Program-made: the position numbers and the translations under genes
The notes under the pieces: model-generated
What the model was told of the DNA's origin: nothing
Seen by the model: only the letters and a program-made list of their open reading frames with translations
Databases searched by the model: none
Shown here: one piece after another, positions 1 to 9,451 of the stretch
How the letters are laid out: the number at the start of each line of letters is the position of its first letter
Position numbering within the stretch: the first letter of the stretch is position 1
Source: Pseudomonadota bacterium
GTDB taxonomy: Bacteria > Pseudomonadota > Gammaproteobacteria > Steroidobacterales > Woeseiaceae
NCBI GenBank assembly: GCA_022560695.1
Contig: JADFSP010000020.1
Coordinates: 1 to 41,280 of the forward strand
Direction: 5' to 3'
Length of the DNA stretch: 41,280 nucleotides

Positions 1-2
1 CG

Positions 3-713
3 CCCGATGGCGAGGCCGATTGTTATTTCGTGCATCCGGCAAGCGGGAACCACGCTGCCGTCATTGTCTGGCCAGACATTGTCAGTATACGTCCAGCGTT
101 TCGCATGATGGGTAAGCGCCTGGCAGAATCCGGGTATTCCGTGCTGGTGGTAAATCCCTACTATCGAACGGCAAGGGGTGCCGTGGTGCCCGAGGGGAAG
201 ACGTTCCGTGATCCGGGCATTCGCGATCTTTTAATGCCTCATGCCAGGACGTTGTCACCGAAAACCTGTGTCACAGATGGCCGGGCGTTTGTCGAGTACC
301 TCGACAAGCAGCCAACGGTCGACAACGGCCGCAAGATCGGTACCACCGGATACTGTATGACCGGTTCCTATACACTGAGGCTGGCTGCGGCTATCCCGGA
401 TCGCATTGGAGCTGGCGGCTCGTTCCACGGCGGTGGTCTGGCGACCGACGCAGAAGACAGTCCGCATCTGTTGACATCGCAGATGAACGCCGGGTTCCTG
501 ATCGCCATTGCTGAAAATGACGACGAGCGCAATCCTGATGAAAAGGTGCTCCTACGCGAGGCATTCGACAAGGCAGACGTAGAGGCGGAGATTGAAGTCT
601 ATGAAGGTACGCTGCACGGATGGTGCCCGCCGGACTCTGCGGTTTACAACGAAGAGCAGGCGGAACGTGCGTGGAGCCGGCTGTTGGCGCTGTTCGAGCG
701 CGAATTATCGTAA
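3..713 (+). CDS. dienelactone hydrolase family protein (5' end outside window)
   Basis: Alpha/beta-hydrolase of the dienelactone hydrolase family, probably a cytoplasmic esterase or lactonase. The frame is open to the left edge, and the residues before the GTG at 30 (PDGEADCYF) read on smoothly into VHPASG, so the true start lies upstream and this is a partial gene. Numbering from nt 30, the Cys-Asp-His triad is visible: the nucleophile Cys109 in TTGYCMTGSY, Asp164 or Asp165 in ENDDERN, and His196 in GTLHGWCPPD. The 3' end is complete at TAA. Its natural substrate cannot be read from the sequence. The next gene starts about 210 bases downstream, so co-transcription is uncertain. Confidence 0.9.
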   Translation, partial: PDGEADCYFVHPASGNHAAVIVWPDIVSIRPAFRMMGKRLAESGYSVLVVNPYYRTARGAVVPEGKTFRDPGIRDLLMPHARTLSPKTCVTDGRAFVEYLDKQPTVDNGRKIGTTGYCMTGSYTLRLAAAIPDRIGAGGSFHGGGLATDAEDSPHLLTSQMNAGFLIAIAENDDERNPDEKVLLREAFDKADVEAEIEVYEGTLHGWCPPDSAVYNEEQAERAWSRLLALFERELS

Positions 714-869
714 GCGGAGCGCAATCACGCGGTAACTTCCTGACGGTAGTCTGCAGGGCGAGCGCAGCGAGTCCATTCCGCCCCTGGCCACCACCCGGAC
801 GCCAGACGAGTTATCCCGGACCCTCGTCGTTGATCCAAATCTGGCCGCAAATGCGCTGGTATGGATTGC

Positions 870-893
870 AGCCGTTCGCTAAAGTGAACGGCT
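870..893. repeat. extragenic inverted repeat (10-bp stem, TAAA loop)
   Basis: AGCCGTTCGC is followed by TAAA and then GTGAACGGCT, a 10-bp stem with one G-U pair. It lies in the 212-base gap between the dienelactone hydrolase and the sugar dehydrogenase genes, 33 bases before the latter's start codon. No T-run follows, so it is not a typical intrinsic terminator. It could be an mRNA-processing or stabilising hairpin, or an isolated extragenic palindrome. Confidence 0.5.
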
Positions 894-925
894 GGCTCAG
901 ACCCATTATTAAGAGATAAGCAACG

Positions 926-2062
926 ATGATACGAGTTCTGGCGACGACGCTCTGTGTACTCCTATTGGCCTGTGCGCAGGCTCAAGATGAGCTGCCGTTC
1001 GAGGTGCAGCCAATCACCTCGTTCGACCAGCCTTGGGCTCTGGCATTCCTTCCGGACGGCCGCATGCTGGTCACGGAAAAGAAAGGCAATCTCTTAATCG
1101 TCACGCAAGAAGGGCGGAAATCGCGTGCCATACGTGGTGTGCCGGACGTGGACTACGGCGGCCAGGGTGGCCTCGGCGATGTCGCACTGCACCCAGAATA
1201 CGGGGATAACGGGCTGCTGTACCTGAGCTACGTTGAAGGGGGCACCGGCGGTACCCGCGGTGCTGCCGTTGCACGTGGTGTGCTAACCGAAACTGAAAAC
1301 GGCGGCTACCTGTCCAACGTCGAAGTTATTTGGCGGCAGTACCCGAAAGTCGTCGGTTATGGCCACTATGGCCACCGCTTATTGTTTGATGACGACGGTT
1401 ATCTCTGGATCTCGTCAGGGGATCGCCAGAAATTTACGCCGGCCCAGGACATGCAGGCCAACATTGGAAAGATCATTCGTCTGCATGAGGATGGTTCGGT
1501 TCCCGAAGACAACCCCTTCGTCGATTACTTGAGTCACGATGCCTTCGTCGACGACGAAGGTGTGTACGGGCAAATTTGGTCGCTGGGTCATCGCAATCCG
1601 CTCGGCATTGCCATCGACCTGGATGGTCAGCTATGGATTGTCGAGATGGGGCCGCAAGGCGGCGACGAACTCAATCGTATCGTGCGTGGGGGCAATTACG
1701 GATACCCGGTCGTTTCAAACGCCGAGCACTATGACGGTCGCGAGATCCCCGACCACGATACGCGTCCCGAATTCATCGAACCCGCGGCCTGGTGGACCCC
1801 CGTCATCTCGCCCGGCGACCTTATGGTCTACAGCGGCGATATGTTCGGCGACTGGCGGGGTAGTGCCCTTGTGGCTGGGCTCTCGTCCCGGGCCATTATT
1901 CGCATCGAACTCGACGGCGATGCAGGCCGCGAGGTCGAGCGTTTTGACATGAATGCCCGGATTCGTGCTGTTGTGCAGGGACCCCAAGGTGCGCTATGGG
2001 TACTTGAGGACGAACGCGGCGACAGCAGGGGGCGCCTGCTCAAGCTGACGGTAAAGGACTAA
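926..2062 (+). CDS. secreted PQQ-type sugar dehydrogenase (YliI/GSDH family)
   Basis: A 378-aa six-bladed beta-propeller of the glucose/sorbosone dehydrogenase family, predicted periplasmic aldose dehydrogenase using PQQ. An N-terminal signal peptide (residues 1 to about 20, ending ACAQAQ) precedes the family's first conserved block (QPWALAFLPDGRMLVTEK). Later family blocks are GGQGGLGDVALHP, GHRNPLGIAID and EMGPQGGDELN. The length matches E. coli YliI (about 370 aa). The ATG at 926 follows AAGAGATAAG, an acceptable ribosome binding site. No pqq biosynthesis genes are in the window, so cofactor use is inferred from the family. The Cys at residue 16 (LLLACAQ) could alternatively form a lipobox. 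Confidence 0.9.
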   Translation: MIRVLATTLCVLLLACAQAQDELPFEVQPITSFDQPWALAFLPDGRMLVTEKKGNLLIVTQEGRKSRAIRGVPDVDYGGQGGLGDVALHPEYGDNGLLYLSYVEGGTGGTRGAAVARGVLTETENGGYLSNVEVIWRQYPKVVGYGHYGHRLLFDDDGYLWISSGDRQKFTPAQDMQANIGKIIRLHEDGSVPEDNPFVDYLSHDAFVDDEGVYGQIWSLGHRNPLGIAIDLDGQLWIVEMGPQGGDELNRIVRGGNYGYPVVSNAEHYDGREIPDHDTRPEFIEPAAWWTPVISPGDLMVYSGDMFGDWRGSALVAGLSSRAIIRIELDGDAGREVERFDMNARIRAVVQGPQGALWVLEDERGDSRGRLLKLTVKD

Positions 2063-2204
2063 GCGCTATTGTGCTGCAAGTTGAGCAACGGGTGTCCCGG
2101 TAACTTATTGAAAAATAAGGCTAAAAAGCTTCCACCGCCAAACTGAAAATCCGCGTGTACGCTTCACGGCATGCCACCGACCCAAATGGTGCTTATCGAG
2201 CCCG

Positions 2205-3050
2205 TCAAGGTTGAGGATCGATTGACTCAGATTCCGGCGACTTGGTGATCAGCGTCCGCAGGCCGCGTAGAACTTGCTTGATTCTTGCAGCGTGTTCGCC
2301 GCCCATGCGGATCAGGAGCTTCTGGCCACTCGAAAGCGCTTCCAGTTCCGCGTCGGCAAATTCGAATAACACATGCGGCCGGGCGAGACGGATGGGCTCA
2401 TCCGGTGCCGGCGTTAGCAGCAGATGATCGATGACCTCCACGACGCGATCATTGAAGTATCCGTTCGGGTAGCCAAGTCGCACATAGGATTCCTGGAACA
2501 GCGGATAGAAGCGACGATACGTTGCAGCGACAACTTCGAGGTCGGCTCTGGCGATGAGCTTGACGAGCAAATCGTATCGCTCGTAGTTGTCGAGGCTCAG
2601 GTAAAACTGCCCGTTATTACCCGCCGCATCGACACGAAACGTTTCCGGGAGCCTGCCGACAGGCCGGATTTTCTCGGCCACATGACTGCGCGTCAGGTTG
2701 TCGACGGTCGCCACGAATTTGTCGATAAGCGCCTCGTTTACAAGTACGCGGCCGACGGCGGGTCCAAAGCTATCGATCAACGCCAGCAGGAAGTAACTGT
2801 CACTGTCGTCGAGCGGCGGCAAAGCCACGAGTTCGCCGTCGAACGAGGCCGGTGATCGCAACGGCGTCAACGGATGTATCGGGCCCTTTTGGGCCGGTAC
2901 GTCTGCAACGACGGGCTCGGGCCGCATGACAGCGGGCTCGTCGGCCGCGGGAAAGAGGGCGTCCCGGAAATACCAAAGCGTGCCAGCCAGACCGGTTGCC
3001 AGCACGATCAGAACGAGCAGTTTCGTGTCGGGATCGTCCACGAAGCTCAC
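2205..3050 (-). CDS. DUF3014-like membrane-anchored protein
   Basis: A 281-aa protein, the only leftward gene in the first 25 kb. Residues about 9-28 form one transmembrane segment near the N-terminus (LLVLIVLATGLAGTLWYF), followed by a Pro-rich linker and a globular domain. That domain has LPPLDDSDSYFL, YERYDLLVKLIARAD and FYPLFQESYVRLGYP, patterns I associate with the DUF3014 family. It is probably an inner-membrane protein with a periplasmic domain of unknown function. The start is GTG, with GAGGTAGA just upstream on the minus strand. It is divergent from the TPR/ExbBD gene group across a 206-base gap, so the two may share a control region. Confidence 0.75.
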   Translation of the reverse strand: MSFVDDPDTKLLVLIVLATGLAGTLWYFRDALFPAADEPAVMRPEPVVADVPAQKGPIHPLTPLRSPASFDGELVALPPLDDSDSYFLLALIDSFGPAVGRVLVNEALIDKFVATVDNLTRSHVAEKIRPVGRLPETFRVDAAGNNGQFYLSLDNYERYDLLVKLIARADLEVVAATYRRFYPLFQESYVRLGYPNGYFNDRVVEVIDHLLLTPAPDEPIRLARPHVLFEFADAELEALSSGQKLLIRMGGEHAARIKQVLRGLRTLITKSPESESIDPQP

Positions 3051-3256
3051 TCTACCTCATTTTACGGCGGGACTCTTCCGGACACGATTCACGATACGTC
3101 GCGGTTCGCAGACACTCGACCGGCGCGGATTTGAGGCGTGGTTCACAGTCTGAGGCCGAAATATCGTCAACACTTGTTCCGTAAAACGTGCCCAAAGCAT
3201 GTGTGTTCTCACGCGTTTCATACGTGGATTATGTTACGCCGGTAAGGTAATTAGGA

Positions 3257-3787
3257 ATGCCGAAGATTACTTGGCTTGTGTTATCTGGCTTGCTCATGAT
3301 TGCTCCTGTTGCGAGCAATGGTGGGGACGACTTCTCCCAAAACGAGATGCGGGGTCTCGACGAGGAGGTGCAGGAAATCAAGTCGGATGTACTGAGCATT
3401 GCTGCGGAGCTAAGCCGGCTGGAGGAAAGGCTTCTATACCCGTCCAATACACAGCTCGCCGTATTTGTCTCGCTCGCCGATGGCGAGCAATTTCGTCTCG
3501 ACGCCGTGCAGATTGCGATCGACGGTGAACTGGTGGCGCACTATATATATAGCTTCAAGGAACTCGAAGCTCTGCAGAAAGGCGGAATGCAGCGCATTTA
3601 CACCGGCAACATCCCGACCGGCGAACATGAGCTCAGCGTCACTTACAATGGCAAGCTGCAAAACGGAAAGGATTTCAGCCGTTCCAAAACCTTCGAGTTC
3701 ACCAAGGGAGTCGAGCCCAGGCTTCTCGGTATAACTCTGGCCGATGCCGAGTTCGGCAATGCCGGCATAAAACTCGGGGACTGGTAA
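3257..3787 (+). CDS. small secreted coiled-coil protein, first gene of the TPR/ExbBD cluster
   Basis: A 176-aa protein with a Sec signal peptide (residues 1 to about 20). A short coiled coil follows (about 25-60, rich in Glu, Leu and Arg), then a beta-rich domain with FVSLADGEQFRLDAVQIAIDG and YTGNIPTGEHELSVTY, resembling an Ig-like or PEGA-type fold. The start at 3257 is preceded by GGTAAGG at good spacing. The gap to the next gene is 3 bases. I do not recognise a named family. Given its neighbours it is probably a periplasmic part of the trans-envelope complex. Confidence 0.8.
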   Translation: MPKITWLVLSGLLMIAPVASNGGDDFSQNEMRGLDEEVQEIKSDVLSIAAELSRLEERLLYPSNTQLAVFVSLADGEQFRLDAVQIAIDGELVAHYIYSFKELEALQKGGMQRIYTGNIPTGEHELSVTYNGKLQNGKDFSRSKTFEFTKGVEPRLLGITLADAEFGNAGIKLGDW

Positions 3788-3790
3788 GTC

Positions 3791-5677
3791 ATGACCGTGG
3801 CGCCGCCATGGCCGATCGCGGTTGCGCTGATCGCTTTGTCGGCGGCGGCGCCATCCGCAGGCGATGACCTGAACGACCCCTATTTTGGCGAGGCGTTGTA
3901 TTTCGCCCACCAGGGATACTACTTCGAGGCACTCCAGCGGCTCGACGCAGAGCTTGGGCAACACTATGGCCTCGACGAGCCTGAGCTGGACTCCCTTTAT
4001 GCGTATCTCAACGACGCAAAATTCTCCGTTGGTGATTTCGAACTCAACTACAGGATGCACCATCGTGCGGGACGCGCTATCAAAGCGGTGCTGGAGGGCG
4101 ATGTGGACGAGGACGTGCGCAACGACGCCGCCTACCGTCTTGCACGCATTCACTTCCAAAAGGGACAAATGACCGACGCGCTGCATGCGCTGGGTAGAAT
4201 CGAGGGAAAAATTCCTGAAGCCATTCGAGACGATATCGAATTTCTGCGGGCAAACATTTACATGGCGACCGACCGGCCGTCGGATGCCGTCGACGTTCTC
4301 AAGCGCTTGCAGGATGCAAACAGTCTGAAGGGCTTCGCCTCCTACAACCTCGGTATCGCTTTGCTCCAGGCCGGCGAGCAGCAGGCTGCGCTGAAGCAAC
4401 TCGATCGTGCCGGGCAGATCGGGGAAAACGATCGTGCCACCGATGCCATCCGCGACAAGTCAAACCTGGTGCTCGGGACAATCCTGCTGGAAGCCGGCGA
4501 GTTCGATCAGGCAAAACACTTTCTCGATCGAGTGAGTCTCGAGGGACCGTTTTCAAACCAGGCGTTGCTGAGTTCCGGCTGGGCCGACGTGTCGGTGGAA
4601 AACTTCGAGCGAGCTGTCGTCCCGTGGAGCATTCTCGCACAACGCGACGTAACGGATGGCTCGGCACAGGAGGCGATGCTCGCCCTGCCGTATGCCTATA
4701 GCAAACTGAATATCCACGGCCGCGCGGCACTTTTCTATGGCCGCGCGCTCGACTCGTTCGGCGTCGAGCTTGAAAAGCTCGGCGCTTCGATAGAGAGCAT
4801 CCGGGAAGGCCGGTTTTTGCAGGCCCTGATACGCGAAGAAATCAGGCAGGACAAGGATTGGGTCATTCAATTGCGTTCGCTGCCGGACACGCCGGAAACG
4901 TATTACCTGATGGAGTTGTCGGCCTCGCATGTCTTCCAGACCGGGCTGCAAAACTATCTCGACCTCGCAGACCTCAGAAAAAAACTCGTTTCATGGCAGA
5001 CAAGCATCGATTCCTTCGAAGATATCGTTGAAATACGGGAGGGGCATTACGAGCCGTTGCTGCCCGATATCGATCATCAGTTCCGTAAGCTCGATTCGAG
5101 AATGCGCCTGCGCGTCGAGCAGCGCCGAATTCTGGAACGCCGTCTCAAGGGGATGCTGACGACACCGAGGCCGGAATTTCTGGCAACCCGGGAAGAGCAG
5201 GCCGTTCTGGCCCGTCTCAAGGAATTGGAGGGTCAGCTCGGAGAAGACAACAGTCCTGTGGCCACGAGCCTGAAGCAACGAATGCAGCGCCTGAGGGGTA
5301 CCGTGACATGGACTCTTCTAACGGAATACCACGAACGGCTCACGGTGTTCGACCGGAATTTGCGTGAGCTGGAAAGCTCCATCGAATTAATGCGGGAAAA
5401 CTATGCGCGATTCGTCCGGGCGCGACAGGCGGCAACGCACGGGTTCGAAGGTTACGAGGTGCCAGTCCGACGGTTGCGAACACGAATCGCTGAGTCACTT
5501 GCAAAGGTCGATTTGCTCATGGCGCGGCAAGGGCACCTGCTAGAGGTCGTGGCCATCGATGAGCTCGTTGCCCGCAGACGGCGCCTGGAGAATTACCAGG
5601 ATCAGGCGCGCTTTGCCTTGGCCGATAGTTATGACCGCGCAACCCAGGCTCAGGCCAGAGGAGCGCTGCAACAATGA
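3791..5677 (+). CDS. periplasmic TPR protein with C-terminal coiled coil
   Basis: A 628-aa protein with a signal peptide (about 1-24, ending PSAGDD). The first 300 or so residues are TPR-like helical pairs (ALYFAHQGYYFEALQRLD, AAYRLARIHFQKGQMTDALHAL, NLGIALLQAGEQQAALKQLD, LVLGTILLEAGEFDQAKHFL). The last 230 are long charged helices consistent with coiled coil (LRVEQRRILERRLKG and ELESSIELMRENYARF). It is likely a periplasmic scaffold. Its stop overlaps the next start by four bases (ATGA), indicating translational coupling. Similar large TPR proteins occur in Glt/Nfs-type machines; no one-to-one equivalence is claimed. Confidence 0.85.
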   Translation: MTVAPPWPIAVALIALSAAAPSAGDDLNDPYFGEALYFAHQGYYFEALQRLDAELGQHYGLDEPELDSLYAYLNDAKFSVGDFELNYRMHHRAGRAIKAVLEGDVDEDVRNDAAYRLARIHFQKGQMTDALHALGRIEGKIPEAIRDDIEFLRANIYMATDRPSDAVDVLKRLQDANSLKGFASYNLGIALLQAGEQQAALKQLDRAGQIGENDRATDAIRDKSNLVLGTILLEAGEFDQAKHFLDRVSLEGPFSNQALLSSGWADVSVENFERAVVPWSILAQRDVTDGSAQEAMLALPYAYSKLNIHGRAALFYGRALDSFGVELEKLGASIESIREGRFLQALIREEIRQDKDWVIQLRSLPDTPETYYLMELSASHVFQTGLQNYLDLADLRKKLVSWQTSIDSFEDIVEIREGHYEPLLPDIDHQFRKLDSRMRLRVEQRRILERRLKGMLTTPRPEFLATREEQAVLARLKELEGQLGEDNSPVATSLKQRMQRLRGTVTWTLLTEYHERLTVFDRNLRELESSIELMRENYARFVRARQAATHGFEGYEVPVRRLRTRIAESLAKVDLLMARQGHLLEVVAIDELVARRRRLENYQDQARFALADSYDRATQAQARGALQQ

Positions 5678-8600
5678 ACGGGCACCGCTTCGCTGTTTTC
5701 ATCGTGCCATTGTGTGTGGTTGCCTGCGCGGGTAACGCCGACAGGGTAACACTGGCCGACTTGCGGCATGTTGAGGCCGAGATCGAGGAAGTGGTGCTGG
5801 AGGATAGCCTGGAGATGGCCGCACAGAGCTACCAGCGGTTTCTCGAGGAAACTCCGGAAGGCAGAATGACCCCCGAAGCCATGCGGCGTATGGCAGACCT
5901 GCAGATCGAAAAAGCGTACGGGCTCATCGGGACCGATACGCCACACGAGCTGCCGGCACCGGAATCGGCGTTCAGGGCGGGCGCTGGCGGCAACGAGGCG
6001 CTGGCGACCGGTATCGTTGCTGTCAGCGAACCGGAACAGGCCGAGTCGGACAGCGATTTCGAGCAACGCGCGGCCGTGAGGCATGAGGCCATTCCCGACG
6101 CCACGCGTGATGAGCTGCAGTTTCCAGATGGCGTCGAAGCACTGGCGCAGTCCGGGCCGCAGGAGGCCATCAGGACTTACAACAAATTGCTCGAGACGTA
6201 TCCTGAGTACGAGCGCAACGATCAGGTTCTCTATCAACTGTCGCGCGCATACGACGAAGTCGGACAGCCTGAGGATGCCATGCAGGTGATGCAACGGCTC
6301 GTCACCGAGTACCCGTATTCGAAATACATCGATGAAGTGCAGTTCCGGCGTGGCGAGTATTTCTTCATCAGGAAGAAGTATCTGGATGCGGAAGATGCCT
6401 ATTCGGCAGTTATCGATATGGGCAGCAGCACTTCATACTTCGAATTGGCTTTGTATAAAATGGGCTGGACCCTGTACAAGCAGGAACTCTACGAGCAGGC
6501 GCTGCACAGGTACATTGCGATGCTCGATTATCGGTTGTCGATCGGCGATGACTTCGATCGAGATTACGAAGACGGCGATGGGCACCGCGTGGCGGATACG
6601 TTTCGAGTCGTCAGTCTCAGCTTGTCGAACATTGGCGGGCCCGAGGTCATCGATGACTATTTTTCGGCGCACGGCGCGCGGGGCTATGCGGACAAGATTT
6701 ATCGCAACCTCGGAGAGTTTTACCTGAGCAAGCTCCGGTATCACGATGCCGCATCAGTCTACGGGTCGTTCATCGAATTGAACCCGTTTCATCGCCGGTC
6801 GCCTCACTTCAACATGCAGATCGTCGCGATATATACGGCAGGCGAGTTTCCACTGCTTGTGGTTGAGTCAAAGAGAGAATTCGCGTCCAGGTACGCGTTA
6901 CAGGCCGAGTATTGGCGCTACTTCAACCTGGACGAGGCGCCAGAGGTTGTGAGTTTTCTCCAGACCAATCTGAAGGATCTGGCCAATCATTATCATGCGC
7001 TGTACCAGAATGAGAGTCTCGCCGAGAAGCGGCCGGCGGCCTTTCTCGAAGCGCAGCGCTGGTACCGGGAATTTCTCGACTCGTTCCCGGACGACCCCGA
7101 ATCGCCCCCGATCAATTATCAGTTTGCCGACCTTCTGCTTGAACATCAGGACTACGCCAGGGCAGCAAGGGAATATGAGCGAACGGCATACGACTACCCG
7201 CCACACGAACAATCCGCTGCGGCCGGGTATGCTGCGATATTCGCGCACCGGGAAGATCTGAAAGTCGCGACCGGGGCGCGGCTGGTTGACGTCAAACAAG
7301 AAACTGTCGTGAGCTCACTAAGGTTCGCAGACACATACCCGGACCACGAGCAGGCTCCCGTAGTGCTTGGCGCCGCCGCGGAGGATCTTTACGAGATGAA
7401 GGATTTCCCGCTGGCGATCACGGCAGCGGAAAAGCTCATTCAAATTTATTCCGCTGCCGATGCGGCGTTGTTGCGCTCCGCCTGGGCCGTGATTGCCAAC
7501 GCGTCGATAGATACCGCGGCGTACGTGAACGCTGAAAATGCCTACACGCACTTGCTCGTCCTGACGGCTCCGGATGACGAGTCCCTCGAAGCAGTGATCG
7601 AAGGCCTGGCGGCATCGATCTACAAACAGGGCGAGCAGGCACAACTCCTTGAGGACTACCGGGGCGCGGCCGATCACTTCCTTCGGATCAAGGACGTCGC
7701 ACCGGGTTCGAGCATTCGAGCCGCGGCTGAGTACGATGCGGCGGCCGCACTGATTTATCTCAAGGACTGGTCATTGGCGGCGAGCACGCTCGAGGACTTC
7801 CGCAGCGACAACGCCGATCACGAGTTGCTCGCCGATGCCACGAGGCAACTTGCATCCGTCTACCGTGAAGACGGACAGCTTGCGCGGTCCGCTGGCGAAT
7901 ACGAGCGCGTCGCCACCGAGTCTGAAGACCCGCAACTGAGTCGCGAAGCACTGTTGCTTGCAGGGGATCTTTACGAGCAGGCAGATAGCCCGGACAGCGC
8001 CCTCAATGTATATCTTCGCTATGTTGCGGAATTTCCCCGGCCTCTCGATCTGGCACTCGAGACGCGCACCAGGATCGCGGAGATGCACGAGGCGAACGGT
8101 GATTCGGATCTGTACCGCGAGGAATTGCGCAATATCGTCGCCATCAATAAGTCCGCCGGCGAAGAGCAAACCGATCGCAGCCGGTATCTCGCCGCGCAGG
8201 CAGCGTTAGTCCTGACTGAACAGCTCTACGAGCAATTCGCGGAGCTGAAGCTCGTGCTTCCATTCGAACAAAGCCTCGCCGAAAAGCAGAATCGCATGGA
8301 CGTAGCACTGGCCGCATTCGAGGACCTTGTGAATTACGAAGTTGCTGAAGTAACCGCTGCGGCGACGTTTTACATCGCGGAAATCTACTTTGAGTTCAGC
8401 AACGCGCTTCTCCAGTCGGAGCGGCCAGCCGACCTCGACGCGGCACAAATGGCCGACTACGAAATGGTCATCGAGGAGGAAGCCTTTCCGTTTGAGGAAC
8501 AAGCCATCGATGTTCATGAAGAGAACGTGGGCCTGTTGGCCGTCGGGGTTTACAACGTCTGGGTACAGAGCAGTCTCGACAAACTCGCGGTGCTGATGCC

Positions 8601-8805
8601 GGGGCGCTATGCGAAATACGAGGCCAGCAGTGGGTTCGTCGGGTCGATCGACAAGTATGCGTACCGGACGCCCATTTCTGCACAGATCGATGTCGTCGGG
8701 CAGAACGATGCGAATACGCCCCGCAGCGACAGCGATAGTCAGGAGTCGCCGGATTCACTCCCGGCCACGGCGCAAATCGTCGACCGCGACAGGGGTTACC
8801 AGTGA
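5674..8805 (+). CDS. giant TPR lipoprotein (1043 aa)
   Basis: The protein starts with a lipoprotein signal ending in the lipobox VVAC (Cys18), so it is predicted lipid-anchored, probably at the outer membrane. After an acidic linker (about 90-160) come many TPR or BamD/YbgF-like helical repeats: AIRTYNKLLETYPEYERN, DAMQVMQRLVTEYPYSKY, DAEDAYSAVIDMGSS, AAREYERTAYDYPPHE, SAGEYERVATESEDPQ and SALNVYLRYVAEFPRP. The C-terminal 60 residues are low-complexity and polar. It overlaps both neighbours by one to four bases, so it sits in the middle of a coupled operon. A structural scaffold spanning part of the periplasm is the most likely role; it has no catalytic motif. Confidence 0.88.
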   Translation: MNGHRFAVFIVPLCVVACAGNADRVTLADLRHVEAEIEEVVLEDSLEMAAQSYQRFLEETPEGRMTPEAMRRMADLQIEKAYGLIGTDTPHELPAPESAFRAGAGGNEALATGIVAVSEPEQAESDSDFEQRAAVRHEAIPDATRDELQFPDGVEALAQSGPQEAIRTYNKLLETYPEYERNDQVLYQLSRAYDEVGQPEDAMQVMQRLVTEYPYSKYIDEVQFRRGEYFFIRKKYLDAEDAYSAVIDMGSSTSYFELALYKMGWTLYKQELYEQALHRYIAMLDYRLSIGDDFDRDYEDGDGHRVADTFRVVSLSLSNIGGPEVIDDYFSAHGARGYADKIYRNLGEFYLSKLRYHDAASVYGSFIELNPFHRRSPHFNMQIVAIYTAGEFPLLVVESKREFASRYALQAEYWRYFNLDEAPEVVSFLQTNLKDLANHYHALYQNESLAEKRPAAFLEAQRWYREFLDSFPDDPESPPINYQFADLLLEHQDYARAAREYERTAYDYPPHEQSAAAGYAAIFAHREDLKVATGARLVDVKQETVVSSLRFADTYPDHEQAPVVLGAAAEDLYEMKDFPLAITAAEKLIQIYSAADAALLRSAWAVIANASIDTAAYVNAENAYTHLLVLTAPDDESLEAVIEGLAASIYKQGEQAQLLEDYRGAADHFLRIKDVAPGSSIRAAAEYDAAAALIYLKDWSLAASTLEDFRSDNADHELLADATRQLASVYREDGQLARSAGEYERVATESEDPQLSREALLLAGDLYEQADSPDSALNVYLRYVAEFPRPLDLALETRTRIAEMHEANGDSDLYREELRNIVAINKSAGEEQTDRSRYLAAQAALVLTEQLYEQFAELKLVLPFEQSLAEKQNRMDVALAAFEDLVNYEVAEVTAAATFYIAEIYFEFSNALLQSERPADLDAAQMADYEMVIEEEAFPFEEQAIDVHEENVGLLAVGVYNVWVQSSLDKLAVLMPGRYAKYEASSGFVGSIDKYAYRTPISAQIDVVGQNDANTPRSDSDSQESPDSLPATAQIVDRDRGYQ

Positions 8806-9443
8806 TGCGCGCACACGACGACATCCGGTGCCAACGCGTAATTCGGTTTGCGCTGGCGGCGATCGTGGTTGCGCTGGCCGTTGCGAGTTGTTCCACGGCC
8901 CAGGTTACGAGGACGGCACGAATCGAAATCCAGGACGAGATAGGGTTCACGATCACGGAGAAGGCTCGGATCAGTGGCAAAGTCCGTGCGGATTATGAAA
9001 GCGCATTGGTTTTGCTCGAACAGGGTCAACACGAACAGGGTATCGAGTTGTTGCGGCGGGTCACGGAAGAAGCGCCGGAGTTGAGTGCGCCGCGCATCGA
9101 TCTCGGTATTGCGTATCACCGGACCGGCGATCTCGAGTCGGCCGAAAGCAATCTGCAAAAGGCGCTGGAGCTAAACCCGGATCATCCCGCCGTGCACAAC
9201 GAGCTGGGCATCGTGTATCGCAAGACCGGTCGTTTCGCGGAGGCGCGCAAGAGCTACGAGAAGGCCCTGGCGGTCTATCCCGGTTTCCACTTTGCGAGAC
9301 GAAATCTCGCAATTCTTTGCGATGTGTATCTCGCGGACCCGGCTTGTGCCATCGAGAATTACCAGGCGTACCTGCAAGCCGTCCCCGGGGATCGCGAGGT
9401 AACTATCTGGATTACCGACATTCGCAACAGAACCGGCCGGTAG
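8805..9443 (+). CDS. TPR lipoprotein
   Basis: A 212-aa lipoprotein. The signal peptide ends in the lipobox VASC (Cys near residue 28), followed by a polar linker and three or four TPRs (SAPRIDLGIAYHRTGDLESA, PAVHNELGIVYRKTGRFAEA, FHFARRNLAILCDVYLADP). I chose the ATG at 8805, which shares its A with the upstream stop (TGATG). A GTG at 8802 would add one residue. Small TPR lipoproteins of this type (AglT/GltE-like) accompany ExbBD-AgmX machines in Myxococcus; that match is by architecture, not by alignment. Confidence 0.88.
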   Translation: MRAHDDIRCQRVIRFALAAIVVALAVASCSTAQVTRTARIEIQDEIGFTITEKARISGKVRADYESALVLLEQGQHEQGIELLRRVTEEAPELSAPRIDLGIAYHRTGDLESAESNLQKALELNPDHPAVHNELGIVYRKTGRFAEARKSYEKALAVYPGFHFARRNLAILCDVYLADPACAIENYQAYLQAVPGDREVTIWITDIRNRTGR

Positions 9444-9451
9444 GAGGGACT

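Noticed and set aside
620..919. 99-codon open frame between the dienelactone hydrolase and the sugar dehydrogenase
   Set aside because: It begins inside the hydrolase gene in another frame, has no domain or ribosome binding site, and crosses an extragenic hairpin.
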